Assembly: GCA_949297765.1 (NCBI GenBank)
Contig: CASFTV010000027.1
Span: 1-64,000, forward strand
Direction: 5' to 3'
Length of the DNA stretch: 64,000 nt
From: an uncultured bacterium
GTDB lineage: Bacteria; Verrucomicrobiota; Lentisphaeria; Victivallales; UBA1829
The notes under the pieces were generated by a model. The model was not told where the DNA came from, did no database searches, and saw nothing but the letters and a program-made list of their open reading frames with translations. The translations under genes and the position numbers were made by a program. Each line of letters begins with the position of its first letter. Position 1 is the stretch's first letter. Positions 26,633 to 41,900 of the stretch are shown piece by piece.

Positions 26633-27032
26633 GATTGGCGTCGCCGGTATTCGTCTTGAATTGTTCCAATGCGGCAGCGAGGCGGTCATAGAGGCGGTAA
26701 AGTCCCACGCGGTCGGTGATGGACGCCGAAAGCATCCGGCGCGAGGCACCATCTTTGAAGACAACCTTCAGTTCCACATACCGGGAAAATTCGACCTTCA
26801 GCCAGATGAACACACATCCTGCCACAAGGATAATGAATCCGGGCATGTAATAAAGGCATGCCAGCGATCCGAGCAGGAACAGGAGAAATGCCGTTGTACA
26901 GGCGAATGCGCGGTGATCCACCTGAAAACTTTCCACGTCCTTCAGAGCAACCGGACGGCCGGGGAAGTGGACGATTCCATCCTGAACCGTAATTTCGGAA
27001 TAATTTTTTCTTCGATGCAGTCTAATCTTCAT
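26619..27032 (-). CDS. Small membrane protein, family not recognised
   Basis: A 137-residue protein with a short N-terminal beta-rich part (KNYSEITVQDGIVHFPGRPVALKDVESFQV), two adjacent membrane segments (about 48-80: TTAFLLFLLGSLACLYYMPGFIILVAGCVFIWL) and a cytoplasmic C-terminal part. The layout resembles small proteins of the DUF6232 type, but I am not certain. It overlaps the flavoprotein stop by 4 bp and the Nudix start, so it belongs to that operon. Confidence 0.65.
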   Translation of the reverse strand: MKIRLHRRKNYSEITVQDGIVHFPGRPVALKDVESFQVDHRAFACTTAFLLFLLGSLACLYYMPGFIILVAGCVFIWLKVEFSRYVELKVVFKDGASRRMLSASITDRVGLYRLYDRLAAALEQFKTNTGDANRENG

Positions 27033-28018
27033 GCTTGTGCCGCCAATCTGATCTCTTTGAGCTTGACTCCCGGAATCTTCAGAGATGGTTCATATACCGG
27101 GGCTGTAAATGTTTCGCGAGTTCCGGCAAAGATTTCCGCCAGGGCGGTTCCCTGATCTTTCGATGCCAGCCACAAACCGTATACGATTCCACCCAGCTGA
27201 GCGCAGTCGCCGATTGCATACACATCCGGCAGGGAGGTCTCAAACCGGTTGTTCACAACAATTCCGCGTTCGACCGCCGCCCCGGCCTCTTTTGCAAGAG
27301 AGGTTCTGGGACGGATTCCTGCGGAAATCAGCACGAGTCCGCTCCGGATCTCTGTTCCGTCGTCCAGGCGGAGAATCCATTCGTTTTCCGAGCGGGTCAG
27401 GGATTTCGGAGCGTGTCCGGTAAAGATCCGGTATCCGAGCTCTTCGAACTTTGCCTGAAGGATCGCCGATTCCTTTTCGGAGAGCTGTCTGGGCAGGAGA
27501 CGCGGCATGTATTCCGCGATTGCCACCTTCAGTCCGCGCTCCCGGAGGGCGTTGGCGGCCTCCAGACCGAGGAGACCGCCGCCGATCACGGTTGCGGTCT
27601 GCACCTGTTTCACGAGTTCCGCGCAGCGTTTCATATCTTCCAGGGAACGCAGGGTCATCTCCGGGAGGGCGCCTTCGATCGGAGGGATCGACGCATCCGC
27701 CCCGGCTGCCAGAACAAGACGGTCATAGGCGAGGACACTGGAATCGGAAAGAGTCACCGTCTTCCGGTCCGGCTGAATGGAGACGGCCTCTGTTCCGGCG
27801 ATGAACCGGATTCCGAGTTCCCGGATCGCCTCCGGAGATGCCAGAATCAGTTTTTCTTCCGGAAGAGTTCCGGCAAGAGCTTCGGGGAGACGCATTCTGG
27901 AATACAATCCATGCGTTCCTCCGTCGATGAGAGTGATCTCGGAAGATGGAGCTTTTTCTCTGAGAGTTTTTGCCGCGGTGAAGCCGGCGATTCCGCATCC
28001 GATAATGACTGTATTCAT
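27029..28018 (-). CDS. NAD(P)/FAD-dependent oxidoreductase, rubredoxin/nitrite-reductase type
   Basis: A 329-residue flavoprotein disulphide-reductase-fold enzyme. The first FAD-binding motif GCGIAGFTAAKTL is near residue 8, the NAD-binding motif is TVIGGGLLGLEAANAL, and VYAIGDCAQ is the FAD motif near the C terminus. This arrangement is that of rubredoxin-NAD+ reductases and the N-terminal part of NirB. It could reduce rubredoxin-type partners such as the rubrerythrin at 7581-8117, but the genes are far apart. The start at 28018 is supported by an AGGA ribosome site and the family start; the frame is open upstream. Confidence 0.88.
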   Translation of the reverse strand: MNTVIIGCGIAGFTAAKTLREKAPSSEITLIDGGTHGLYSRMRLPEALAGTLPEEKLILASPEAIRELGIRFIAGTEAVSIQPDRKTVTLSDSSVLAYDRLVLAAGADASIPPIEGALPEMTLRSLEDMKRCAELVKQVQTATVIGGGLLGLEAANALRERGLKVAIAEYMPRLLPRQLSEKESAILQAKFEELGYRIFTGHAPKSLTRSENEWILRLDDGTEIRSGLVLISAGIRPRTSLAKEAGAAVERGIVVNNRFETSLPDVYAIGDCAQLGGIVYGLWLASKDQGTALAEIFAGTRETFTAPVYEPSLKIPGVKLKEIRLAAQA

Positions 28019-28184
28019 GCGCGTCCTGCTGCTGATTCGAGTTCCTGTCCGGGAAAATTTCTTTAACTCTTTCCGATGCAAAAACTTAACGCGCTGGACC
28101 TCGTTTCAAGCTGTTTTCACCGGAAAAATACATTGTTTAAATATAGACAGGATCTTAAAAAAATCAATAAAAGTTAAGAAAAAA

Positions 28185-28221
28185 AAGCAAAAAAAACCGG
28201 TTCCCGAAGAGGAACCGGTCT
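28185..28221 (-). terminator. Terminator after rpsS
   Basis: ACCGGTTCC (28196-28204) pairs with GGAACCGGT (28211-28219), followed on the minus strand by eight T. It ends the ribosomal cluster at an unusual point, before rplV. Confidence 0.9.
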
Positions 28222-28244
28222 GTCGCAGGGACAATGGGAAACCG

Positions 28245-28520
28245 TCAGACGGTCTTTCCGCTGATGACGCCGTGACCTTTGAATGTACGGGTCGGAGCAA
28301 ACTCGCCGAGTCTGTGGCCGACCATATTTTCGGTCACGAAGATGGAGACGAAGGTTTTTCCGTTATGCACATTGAAGGTATGTCCGACGAAATCCGGAAT
28401 CACCATGGAACGGCGGGACCAGGTCTTGATCGGAGCCTTCTTGCCGGATTTCTCCATTTTCTCGATCTTTTCGATCAGATAATAGTCCACGAAGGGACCT
28501 TTTTTGATAGATCTGGGCAT
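28245..28520 (-). CDS. rpsS: 30S ribosomal protein S19
   Basis: Small-subunit head protein that contacts S13 and tRNA. The 91 residues begin with the conserved [12 protein letters not shown] and contain [27 protein letters not shown] and [12 protein letters not shown]. It is the last gene of the cluster; its start touches the rplB stop (1-bp overlap). In most bacteria rplV follows, but here a terminator does. Confidence 0.97.
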   Translation of the reverse strand: MPRSIKKGPFVDYYLIEKIEKMEKSGKKAPIKTWSRRSMVIPDFVGHTFNVHNGKTFVSIFVTENMVGHRLGEFAPTRTFKGHGVISGKTV

Positions 28521-29347
28521 TATTTCTTCCTCCGTTCAACGATGAAGCGTTTGCTGTTCTTTCTCGGGCAGCGGGTCTTCTTGCCTTTGGCGAGCTGACC
28601 CCAGGGCGAGACGGGATGACCGCCGCCGCTTGTTCTGCCTTCACCGCCGCCCATCGGATGGTCAACCGGGTTCATGGCAAGACCGCGGACATGAGGTCTT
28701 CTTCCGAGATAGCGTTTCTTTCCGGCTTTTCCGAGGGAGACATTCATGTGATCGCCGTTTCCGACCTTTCCGATCGTTGCTTTGCAGGCGAGGTTGACGA
28801 GACGGACTTCACCGCTCGGCAGTTTGACCTGAGCATAATCTCCGTCCTTGGAACGGAGAAGGGCGACCTGCCCTGCGGAACGGACCATTTTGGCTCCGCG
28901 TCCGGGAATGAGTTCGATGTTGTGGATTTCGAGACCGACCGGAATATTGCGCAGAAGCATCGCGTTTCCGGGCTTCACCTCCGCCTGATCGCCGGAGAGA
29001 ACCGTCTGGCCGACGGTCATGCCTTCCGGGGCGAGGATGTAGTTTTTCTCTCCGTCAGCATACGCCAGAAGGGCGATGAAGGCGGAGCGGTTCGGATCGT
29101 ACTCGATCTGCTGCACGACGGCGGGAATGCCGTCTTTTGCGCGCTTGAAGTCGATCGCCCGGTAGCGGCGTTTGTTTCCGTTTCCGCGGAAACGGCTGGT
29201 GACGCGGCCGGCGTTATTGCGCCCGCCGGAGGATTTCCGGCCTTTTGTCAGGCTCTTTTCCGGAGCGGTGCGGGTCAGTTCGGCATAGTCAAGGACCGTG
29301 ATGTATCTGCGGCTCTTGGTAATCGGATTATAAGATTTTGTCGGCAT
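28520..29347 (-). CDS. rplB: 50S ribosomal protein L2
   Basis: Large-subunit protein near the peptidyl-transferase centre. The 275 residues show the N-terminal [15 protein letters not shown], the OB-like middle, and the conserved [21 protein letters not shown] region with the functionally important His. Gene order rplC-rplD-rplW-rplB-rpsS is standard. Confidence 0.98.
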   Translation of the reverse strand: MPTKSYNPITKSRRYITVLDYAELTRTAPEKSLTKGRKSSGGRNNAGRVTSRFRGNGNKRRYRAIDFKRAKDGIPAVVQQIEYDPNRSAFIALLAYADGEKNYILAPEGMTVGQTVLSGDQAEVKPGNAMLLRNIPVGLEIHNIELIPGRGAKMVRSAGQVALLRSKDGDYAQVKLPSGEVRLVNLACKATIGKVGNGDHMNVSLGKAGKKRYLGRRPHVRGLAMNPVDHPMGGGEGRTSGGGHPVSPWGQLAKGKKTRCPRKNSKRFIVERRKK

Positions 29348-29357
29348 GTTGTTCTCC

Positions 29358-29639
29358 TTACGCGAGGTCGATCGAGCCTTCGGCGAGAGAAATGACGGCC
29401 TTCTTCCAGTCGGGGCGTTTGCCCGGGCGGGGAGATCTTCCGGAACGTTTCATCTTGCCTTTGCAGTGGATGATGTTAACAGACTTCACCTTGACGCCGT
29501 AGATTTCCTCGATGGCGTCGGCGACCTCAAGTTTGGTTGCCTTGGGAGCCACCTTGAAAGCATACTGGTTGGCTTCTTTCAGAACCGCGCTTTTCTCTGT
29601 TACGAGAATATTTCGAATGATTTCATAAGCCTTGGACAT
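29358..29639 (-). CDS. rplW: 50S ribosomal protein L23
   Basis: Exit-tunnel protein that docks signal recognition particle and trigger factor. It is 93 residues ([46 protein letters not shown]). The start at 29639 is chosen over an in-frame ATG 24 bases upstream, which would overlap rplD further. GAGGAGG lies about nine bases before it. Confidence 0.95.
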   Translation of the reverse strand: MSKAYEIIRNILVTEKSAVLKEANQYAFKVAPKATKLEVADAIEEIYGVKVKSVNIIHCKGKMKRSGRSPRPGKRPDWKKAVISLAEGSIDLA

Positions 29640-29655
29640 TTTCGCGTGCCTCCTC

Positions 29656-30285
29656 TCAGGCAAGACGCTTGACGAATTCGTCGAGCGCTTCCTTGGTGAA
29701 CATCAACTTGTCGGAGTAGAGCACCTGATAGGTGTTCACCGACGCGGCCTTGATGAGAATCGCGAGAGGCAGATTGCCGGTCGCCCGCAGCTGGTTGTCC
29801 TCATACTCCTTAACGGCGATCAGGACTTTGGAAGCCTCCGCCTTGAAGGCTTTCAGAACAGCGACCGCGCTTTTGGTCTTGCAATCCTGCAGATCAAGAT
29901 TTTCGAGAACGATCACGGAACCTTCCTTCACCTTCTCGGAGAAGGAGCGCTTGAGAGCGAGACGTTTGACTTTCGCATTCAGCTTGGTCGCGAAGCTGCG
30001 CGGCTTCGGTCCGAACGCGACACCGCCGTGGCGCCACACCGGATTCCGGGTGCTTCCCGCACGGGCGCGGCCGAGACCTTTCTGCTTGAACGGCTTCTTG
30101 CCGCTTCCGGCAACTTCCGCTCTGGTTTTCGTGGATGCTGTTCCGGCGCGGAGTTCCGCAAGGAAACCGACCACGGTATCGTGCACGGCCTGTGCACCTT
30201 TGTCAAATTCAAGACAGGAATCATCCAGCGTATAATCGCCGACCTTCTCCCCCTTGATATTGAAGATGTCAATATTCATGGACAT
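29656..30285 (-). CDS. rplD: 50S ribosomal protein L4
   Basis: Tunnel-lining protein, and in E. coli the repressor of the S10 operon. The 209 residues carry the extended-loop sequence GSGKKPFKQKGLGRARAGSTRNPVWRHGGVAFGPKPR. An AGGTGAT ribosome site fits the first ATG (30285). Confidence 0.96.
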   Translation of the reverse strand: MSMNIDIFNIKGEKVGDYTLDDSCLEFDKGAQAVHDTVVGFLAELRAGTASTKTRAEVAGSGKKPFKQKGLGRARAGSTRNPVWRHGGVAFGPKPRSFATKLNAKVKRLALKRSFSEKVKEGSVIVLENLDLQDCKTKSAVAVLKAFKAEASKVLIAVKEYEDNQLRATGNLPLAILIKAASVNTYQVLYSDKLMFTKEALDEFVKRLA

Positions 30286-30327
30286 TGTATCACCTGTTGT
30301 TTCGTTGTTGAGGGTTTCCGCCGCGGA

Positions 30328-30960
30328 TTATTTCTTCTTGGCCTGCTTGACGAACAGTGTTCCGCCGTTCGGTCCCGGGACGGCGCCTCTTACGAACAGC
30401 AGATTCTCCTCCGCCGAGACGCTGACGATGCGAAGATTCTGAACGGTCCGGGAAGCATTTCCCAGCTGACCGGCCATCTTCTTGCCCTTGATGATATTGC
30501 CAGGCCACTCGCGGCATCCGATGGAGCCCGGCTTTCTGTGCCAGCCGCCGCCGTGACCGTCGCGTCCGCCTTTGAAGTGGTGACGGACCATAACGCCGTT
30601 GTAACCTTTACCTTTGGTGGTGCCTGTGATATCGAGGAATTCTCCTGCGGCAAAGATATCCGCCTTCACCACGGAACCGACGGTCAGATTGCAGTCGCCT
30701 TCCGTGCGGAACTCCTTGATCACTGCCGGCGGATTCTTTTCCAGACCGGCCTTCGCAACCATGCCGAGAACCTGTTTCGTGACATTCTTGACTTTTCGTG
30801 AGCCGAATCCAACCTGAACGGCGGTGTAGCCGTCCCTCTCCTGCGTCTTGACGTCAAGAACGACGCACGGGCCGGCCTCAATGACCGTAACCGGAACAAG
30901 TGTTCCTTTTTCGTCGTAGACCTGCGTCATTCCGACTTTTTTTCCGATGATCCCTTTCAT
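30328..30960 (-). CDS. rplC: 50S ribosomal protein L3
   Basis: Early-assembly large-subunit protein. The 210 residues begin MKGIIGKKVGMTQVYDEKGTLVPVTVIEAGPCVVL. They contain the loop GRDGHGGGWHRKPGSIGCREWPGNIIKGKKMAGQLGN that reaches the peptidyl-transferase centre. The start at 30960 has AAGGAG just upstream; the frame is open into the preceding gap but without homology. Confidence 0.97.
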   Translation of the reverse strand: MKGIIGKKVGMTQVYDEKGTLVPVTVIEAGPCVVLDVKTQERDGYTAVQVGFGSRKVKNVTKQVLGMVAKAGLEKNPPAVIKEFRTEGDCNLTVGSVVKADIFAAGEFLDITGTTKGKGYNGVMVRHHFKGGRDGHGGGWHRKPGSIGCREWPGNIIKGKKMAGQLGNASRTVQNLRIVSVSAEENLLFVRGAVPGPNGGTLFVKQAKKK

Positions 30961-30972
30961 TCTGCTCCTTCC

Positions 30973-31007
30973 GGGCACTTGCCCTCTCGGAAAAGGCCTT
31001 GGTGCCC
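30973..31007 (-). other. Hairpin in the rpsJ-rplC gap
   Basis: GGGCAC and GTGCCC (30973-30978 and 31002-31007) can pair, with the 3' arm adjoining the rplC ribosome site on the minus strand. It might modulate rplC translation; the evidence is weak. Confidence 0.3.
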
Positions 31008-31054
31008 AAGCTTGTTTCTCCTCCCTCGCAGGAGGAGGTTTTCTGCTGGAATTC

Positions 31055-31390
31055 TTATTTTCCAACCTTCAGTAAAATATCAACACCCGCGGGAAGATTC
31101 AGCTTCTTGAGTTCATCCACTGTCTTCGCTGTCGGATTGATGATATCCATCAGACGTTTATGTGTCCGGCTTTCGAACTGATCCATCGATTTCTTGTCAA
31201 CATGCGGGGAGCGGTTGACGGTGTAGCGCTGGATGCGGGTCGGAAGCGGGATCGGTCCCGCAACCATGGACCCTGTTCTGCGAGCGGTGTTGAGAATCTC
31301 CGCAACAGACTGATCCAGGATACGATGCTCGTAAGCCTGAAGTTTGATACGGATCTTCTGGACGGGCTTTGCACTCGGTTTTGTGCTCAT
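31055..31390 (-). CDS. rpsJ: 30S ribosomal protein S10
   Basis: Small-subunit protein, also the transcription factor NusE in antitermination with NusB and NusG. The 111 residues are slightly longer at the N terminus than usual. Motifs are [48 protein letters not shown] and VDILLKVG. The start overlaps the fusA stop by 4 bp (ATGA). Confidence 0.97.
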   Translation of the reverse strand: MSTKPSAKPVQKIRIKLQAYEHRILDQSVAEILNTARRTGSMVAGPIPLPTRIQRYTVNRSPHVDKKSMDQFESRTHKRLMDIINPTAKTVDELKKLNLPAGVDILLKVGK

Positions 31391-33513
31391 TTTTTATTCT
31401 TCTCCACAATTTTTTCTTGGACTTGACTCGGCACACGTTCAAACACATTCGGCTCCATCACATACGAGGCGCGCCCTTTCGAAAGAGAGCGGATCGCCGT
31501 GGCATATCCGAACAGTTCGGAGAGCGGAACATTCGCCACAATTTTCGTCGAACCATTTTCCGGCGTCAGTTCCGCAATCTGACCGCGGCGTTTGGTGATA
31601 TCGCCGATGATGTCGCCCTGGTTTTCATCCGGGCAGGTGACTTCCACCTTCATAATCGGCTCAAGAAGACAGAGTCCCGCTTTCTTCGCAGCCTCTTTCA
31701 GGCCCATCGACGCGGCAATCTTGAACGCCATTTCCGAAGAGTCGACCGGGTGATACGATCCGTCCACGATATCGACGTTGAAGTCGATGATCGGATAACC
31801 GGCGAGAACTCCGGTCTGCGCGGCTTCGCGGATTCCCTGTTCGATCGGTTTGATGTATTCCTTCGGAATCGCTCCGCCGACGATCTTGTTCTGAATTGTA
31901 ATTCCGTGTCCCTGCTCCATCGGCTGAACGTTCAGCACGCAATGGCCGTACTGACCGCGTCCGCCGGACTGGCGCACAAACTTCGAATCGTGGGATGCGG
32001 GTTTGAGCATCGCTTCGCGGTAGGCAACCTCCGGCTGACCGGCGACCGCTTCCACATGGAACTCACGAACCAGACGGTCCATGATGATTTCAAGGTGGAG
32101 TTCGCCCATTCCGGAGATGATGGTCTGTCCGGTTTCCTGATCGGACTTCATCGTGAAGGTCGGGTCTTCCTGGGCAAGAGCGATCAGCGCATTGGAGAGC
32201 TTGTCGCGGTCCGCGGTCGTTTTCGGCTCGACCGCAATGGAGATCACCGGATCCGGGAAGTGCATGGATTCCAGAACAATCGGATTCTTCTCATCGCAGA
32301 GTGTGTCGCCGGTGGTCACGTTTTTCAGGCCGACCGCCGCGGCAATGTCGCCGCAGAAGATCTGTTCGCGTTCCTCGCGGGAGTTCGCGTGCATCTGAAG
32401 AAGACGGCCGAACCGCTCGCTCTTTCCGGTACGGGGATTCAGAAGAGTCTGACCGCAGGTGGCGGTTCCCGCATAAATCCGGAAGAAGAAGAGTTTGCCG
32501 ACATAGGGATCTGTCGCAATCTTGAAGGCAAGGGCCGTGAACGGCTGATCGTCCCCGCAGTGGACTTTCACTTCTTCGTCCATGTTGTAGGGATTGTGGC
32601 CGACGGTTTCCCAGATGTCGACCGGGGAAGGAAGGTAGTCCGCCACCGCGTCGAGCAGCGACTGAACGCCTTTGTTTTTGAAAGCTGAACCGCAGAACGC
32701 AGGGACCAGTTTGCCGGCCAGAACGGCTTTCCGGATGACCGGACGCAGTTCTTCCGCCGGGATATCCTCTCCTTCAAGGAAGCGCATCGCGATATCATCG
32801 TCGAAATCCGCCAGCTTCTCAACGAGTTCGTCATGATATTTCTTTGCAAGGTCCATCATATCCGCGGGGATAGGAATATCAAGCGGTTTTTCTCCATTGT
32901 CTCCGTTGAATTGAATGGCCTTCATCTCAAGGATGTCGATCAGACCAGTGAAATTGGCTTCCGCGCCGATCGGAATCTCCAGAGGCATGGCATTGACTTT
33001 CAGTTTCTTGCGCATGTCCTCGACGACTTTGAAGAAATTCGCTCCGGTACGGTCCATCTTGTTGACGAACGCCATGCAGGGGACGTGATATTTCTTCGCC
33101 TGTCTCCAGACGGTTTCCGACTGAGGCTGAACCCCGCCGACCGCACAGAAAACGCCGACCGCTCCGTCAAGAACGCGGAGGGAACGTTCCACTTCCGCTG
33201 TAAAGTCCACATGTCCCGGGGTGTCGATCAGATTGATTCTGTGCTTTCTGCCGTGACGCATCCAGAAGCAGGTGGTGGCGGCGGAGGTGATTGTAATGCC
33301 GCGTTCCTGTTCCTGAACCATCCAGTCCATCGTTGCGGCACCGTCGTGAACCTCTCCCATCTTGTGGGTCTTGCCGGTATAGAAAAGGATTCGTTCGGAA
33401 AGCGTCGTCTTTCCCGCATCGATGTGAGCCATGATTCCGATGTTTCGCGTATTGACGATCGACGCAATACGTTTCGGAGACTCGTTACAGGTACGTGCTG
33501 GTTCTGCTGTCAT
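31387..33513 (-). CDS. fusA: Elongation factor G
   Basis: GTPase that drives ribosomal translocation. The 708 residues contain the P-loop AHIDAGKTT (from about 29), the switch I block [12 protein letters not shown], the G3 motif [13 protein letters not shown] for guanine specificity, and domain [12 protein letters not shown]. It lies between rpsG and rpsJ. The usual tuf copy after fusA is absent; tuf is located upstream of rpmG instead. Confidence 0.98.
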   Translation of the reverse strand: MTAEPARTCNESPKRIASIVNTRNIGIMAHIDAGKTTLSERILFYTGKTHKMGEVHDGAATMDWMVQEQERGITITSAATTCFWMRHGRKHRINLIDTPGHVDFTAEVERSLRVLDGAVGVFCAVGGVQPQSETVWRQAKKYHVPCMAFVNKMDRTGANFFKVVEDMRKKLKVNAMPLEIPIGAEANFTGLIDILEMKAIQFNGDNGEKPLDIPIPADMMDLAKKYHDELVEKLADFDDDIAMRFLEGEDIPAEELRPVIRKAVLAGKLVPAFCGSAFKNKGVQSLLDAVADYLPSPVDIWETVGHNPYNMDEEVKVHCGDDQPFTALAFKIATDPYVGKLFFFRIYAGTATCGQTLLNPRTGKSERFGRLLQMHANSREEREQIFCGDIAAAVGLKNVTTGDTLCDEKNPIVLESMHFPDPVISIAVEPKTTADRDKLSNALIALAQEDPTFTMKSDQETGQTIISGMGELHLEIIMDRLVREFHVEAVAGQPEVAYREAMLKPASHDSKFVRQSGGRGQYGHCVLNVQPMEQGHGITIQNKIVGGAIPKEYIKPIEQGIREAAQTGVLAGYPIIDFNVDIVDGSYHPVDSSEMAFKIAASMGLKEAAKKAGLCLLEPIMKVEVTCPDENQGDIIGDITKRRGQIAELTPENGSTKIVANVPLSELFGYATAIRSLSKGRASYVMEPNVFERVPSQVQEKIVEKNKK

Positions 33514-33551
33514 AATTCAGTCTTTCAATGAGCATTTATTTGAAGTTCAAA

Positions 33552-34022
33552 TTACCATCTGTAATGGGCAAACGCCTTGTTGGCCTGCGCCATTTTATGT
33601 GTATCGTCTTTCTTCTTGATCGAAGCGCCCTGATTGTCGAATGCGTCGAGCAGTTCGCTGGCAAGGGCTTCTGTCATGGATTTTCCTTTTTTCGCCTGGG
33701 AATAGGTCGTGATCCAGCGCATCGCGAGCGCGACCTGGCGCTCCGCAGGAACTTCGATCGGAACCTGATATGTGGCTCCGCCGACTCGACGGCTCTTCAC
33801 TTCCAGTTTCGGCTTGATGTTCTCGACCGCCTGAATGAAAACCTCCAGCGGCTCCATCTCTTTCTTTTTGGCTTTGAGCATGTCGAACGCGCCGTAGACG
33901 ATGCTCTGGGCAACAGATTTCTTGCCGTTGCGCATGATCGTGTTGATCAGGCGGGCAACAAGTTCACTGTTATACTTGACATCCGGCGTCAGTTCTCTTT
34001 TCGTTATCTTGCGTCTTCTCAT
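33552..34022 (-). CDS. rpsG: 30S ribosomal protein S7
   Basis: Assembly-initiating protein of the 30S head, and in E. coli the repressor of the str operon. The 156 residues begin [39 protein letters not shown] and include [14 protein letters not shown]. Co-transcribed with rpsL and fusA. Confidence 0.97.
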   Translation of the reverse strand: MRRRKITKRELTPDVKYNSELVARLINTIMRNGKKSVAQSIVYGAFDMLKAKKKEMEPLEVFIQAVENIKPKLEVKSRRVGGATYQVPIEVPAERQVALAMRWITTYSQAKKGKSMTEALASELLDAFDNQGASIKKKDDTHKMAQANKAFAHYRW

Positions 34023-34037
34023 TTCAACTCATCCTGA

Positions 34038-34439
34038 TTATTTTTTCTTTTTGCCCGCAGCTTCGCCGGCTTTCGGAACCTTGGCGCCGTATTTGGAACG
34101 GCCCTGTTTGCGTCCTTCGACGCCGAGACTGTCCAACGCTCCTCTGACGATATGATAACGAACACCGGGAAGGTCACGCACACGGCCGCCCTTCACAAGA
34201 ACCACGGAGTGCTCCTGAAGATTGTGGCCTTCTCCGCCGATGTAGGCGGTCACTTCCTGACCGTTGGTCAGGCGGACTTTCGCGATCTTGCGCAGCGCGG
34301 AGTTCGGCTTTTTCGGCGTTCTGGTTGTAACCTGCAGGCAGACTCCACGTCTCTGCGGGCATTTGGTAAGAGCCTTGGATTTGCTCTTGGCGACTTTCGG
34401 TCTGCGACCGGACTTTACCAGTTGGTTGATTGTCGGCAT
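34038..34439 (-). CDS. rpsL: 30S ribosomal protein S12
   Basis: Decoding-centre protein. The 133 residues contain [11 protein letters not shown] with the wild-type Lys at the position where changes give streptomycin resistance, and the loop [13 protein letters not shown]. It is the first gene of the str unit, with its own promoter at 34495-34522. Confidence 0.97.
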   Translation of the reverse strand: MPTINQLVKSGRRPKVAKSKSKALTKCPQRRGVCLQVTTRTPKKPNSALRKIAKVRLTNGQEVTAYIGGEGHNLQEHSVVLVKGGRVRDLPGVRYHIVRGALDSLGVEGRKQGRSKYGAKVPKAGEAAGKKKK

Positions 34440-34494
34440 CTTTTTTCCTTCACCTGTGTCCTTTATACATTTGAGTTACAGCAAACAGGCATTT

Positions 34495-34522
34495 AATATA
34501 ATGCACCATTTGCTGTTTTCAA
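34495..34522 (-). promoter_or_regulatory. rpsL (str operon) promoter (TTGAAA-16-TATATT)
   Basis: On the minus strand, TTGAAA (34522-34517), 16 bp, TATATT (34500-34495). It lies in the 126-bp gap between rpoC and rpsL. Confidence 0.65.
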
Positions 34523-34565
34523 GTGTACAGGTAACTTTTTTTAACGATTTTCTCAGCTTTCCGTC

Positions 34566-38896
<4,331 letters not shown>

Positions 38897-38900
<4 letters not shown>

Positions 38901-41900
38901 TGTTCAGTCCCTCCGGCTATTTCATTCTTCGGTAAATCCGAGTGTTTCACAGTACGCACATCCAAACCGAGACTCTGCATTTCCTTGAGCAGCACGTTGA
39001 AGGATTCCGGACGGCCGGCCTCCAGAACGTTCTGGCCCTTGACGATGGATTCGTAGATCTTGGCTCTTCCCGAGACGTCGTCGCTCTTGACCGTGAGCAT
39101 TTCCTGCAGGGTATGAGCGGCGCCGTAGGCTTCGAGCGCCCAGACTTCCATTTCTCCGAAACGCTGACCTCCGTGCTGCGCCTTGCCTCCCAGCGGCTGC
39201 TGGGTGACGAGCGAGTAGGGGCCGACCGAGCGGGCATGAATCTTGTTTGCCACCAGGTGGTCGAGCTTCAGCATGTAGATCTGACCGACCATGACGCGCT
39301 GATCGAATTTGTTTCCGGTCCGGCCGTCATAGAGATCGGTTTTTCCGTCGAAGACGCGTTCGCCGTTGACCTCACGGAATCCCCATTTGAAGTCTTCGCC
39401 GGTCTTCTCGGTGATCTTCTCGTTGGCCTCTTTCATCATCTTGACGATGGTCTCTTCGGTCACGCCGTCGAACACCGGGGTGGCGACTTTGAAGCCGAGC
39501 ATCTTTGCCGCCCATCCGAGATGGGTTTCGAGCACCTGTCCGACGTTCATTCGGGACGGCACGCCCAGAGGATTCAGAACGATGTCGACCGGGGTTCCGT
39601 CCGGCAGGAAGGGCATATCCTCCACCGGAACGATCCGGGAGACGATACCTTTGTTTCCGTGGCGTCCCGCCATCTTGTCGCCGACCTGGACCTTCCGTTT
39701 GGACGCAATGTAGACTTTCACTTTCTTGATCGCGCCGAGATCGTCCCCGTCGCCGTTTTCAAGAGCGTCGATGGACTCATATTTCATCCGTTCGATGCTT
39801 TCGAAGCGGGATTTATAGGAACCGATGATCTCGTCGATCGTGTGCTTGATCTCGCAGTCGTCCATGCGGTAGGAGTCGTACTTGTTCGCGAGTTTGGCGA
39901 TGGAGGCGGTCGTCACCTTCCGGTTGGCCGAAACGAGGATCACATCGTCGCGGGAGGAGGAGGTGTCGTAGATCGGGCACGGAAGTTTCTGTCCGTTCAG
40001 GACGGCTTCCAGCTTCTCGGTCATCTCGTCGATCAGGACGGTATACTGTTCCTTGTACTGGTCCTTGCTGTGCTTGATCTGTTTTCTGCGCTCGGACTTG
40101 GTCATGGACTGCCGCGACGGATCCTTCGCGTATTCGATGCGGACATCCATTACAATGCCGCCTTTTCCGCTCGGGACCACCAGACTGGAGTCTTTGACGT
40201 CCGCGGCCTTTTCACCGAAGATTGCGCGGAGCAGACGCTCTTCCGGAGCGAGTTCCGTTTCCGATTTCGGCGTGATCTTGCCGACCAGGATATCGCCGGG
40301 CTTGACCTCTGCGCCGAGACGGACCACGCCGTCCGGACCGAGATTGCGCAGAACTTCGTCGCTGACGTTCGGAATATCGCGGGTGATCTCTTCGGGGCCG
40401 AGCTTCGTTTCTCGGCTGGTGATTTCGAATTCATCCACATGAACGCTGGTGTAGACATCCTCCTTCACCAGACGCTCGCTGAGGACGATCGCGTCTTCGA
40501 AGTTGTATCCGCACCACGGCATGAAAGCGACGAACACATTCTTTCCGAGAGCGAGTTCGCCATGATCGGTGGCGGAACCGTCGGCAATCGCATCGCCGAC
40601 CTTCACGGTCTGTCCGCTGCGGACGATCGGGCGCTGATTGACGCAGGTGCCCGCGTTGCTCCGGAGGAATTTCACCATCTTGTAGACAGCCGGATTCGGA
40701 TCGACGGTTTCCTTCCGGGTTTTTCCGTCGGATGTCACCACGACCTCCGCGGCGGAAACTTCCGCCACGATTCCCTCGGTCCGGGAAGCGACCACGGCGC
40801 GGGAGTCGAACGCAACCTTCTTTTCCAGACCGGTTCCCACATACGGCGACTCGGTCACCATCAGAGGAACGGCCTGGCGCTGCATGTTCGATCCCATCAG
40901 AGCGCGGTTTGCGTCGTCGTGTTCGAGGAAGGGGACGAGTCCGGCCGCCGCGCTGACAAGCTGTTTCGGAGAGACATCCATGTACTGGACATCTTCGCGC
41001 GGACGCTCGGCAGGCTCTCCCTGAAGACGGGACATCACGGTCGGATTGATGAAATTGTTGTTCTCATCCAGCGGAGCGTTGGCCTGAGCGATCACGAAGC
41101 GCTCCTCCTTGTCCGCGGAGAGATAGTCGATCTGATCGGTCACATGGCAGTTTTCCACCCGGCGGTAGGGCGTCTCAAGGAAACCGAACTCGTTGATCTT
41201 CGCATAAAGGGAGAGCGAGGAGATCAGACCGATGTTCGGACCTTCCGGCGTCTCGATCGGGCAGATTCTTCCATAATGGCTGTTATGCACGTCTCGGACT
41301 TCGAAACCGGCGCGTTCGCGGCTCAGTCCGCCGGGTCCGAGAGCGGAAAGACGTCTCTTGTTCGTCAGTTCCGAGAGCGGATTGACCTGATCCATGAACT
41401 GAGAGAGCTGATTGCGGGCGAAGAAGTCGCGGATCACTCCGGCGAATGCCTTCTGATTGATGAGCTTGGACGGCGTGGTGTTGGCATCGTCCGAATCCAG
41501 CAGCGACATGCGTTCGCGGATCAGCCGTTCCGTCCGGAGCAGACCGACGCGGCAGTGGTTCTGAAGCAGTTCGCCGACCGTTCTCACGCGGCGGCTTCCG
41601 AGGTGGTCGATATCGTCCGTCTGTCCTCCGGTGTTGCTGCGCAGCTTCATCAGGGCTTTGGTGGCGCCCATCAGATCGCTCTTGTCGAGGATCCGCTCGG
41701 TCAGCGGCAGGGAGGATTTCAGGCGTTCGTTCAGTTTGTAGCGGCCGACCACGCCGAGATCGTAGCGTTTGACGTCGAAGAAGAGGCGTTTGAGCAGCTG
41801 TTTGGCGTTGGTCACGCTCGGCGGATCGCCGGGCCGCATTCTGCGGTAGATCTCCTTGAGCGCATCGTCCGGGGTCCGGGCGGGATCGCGCTGGAGACAG

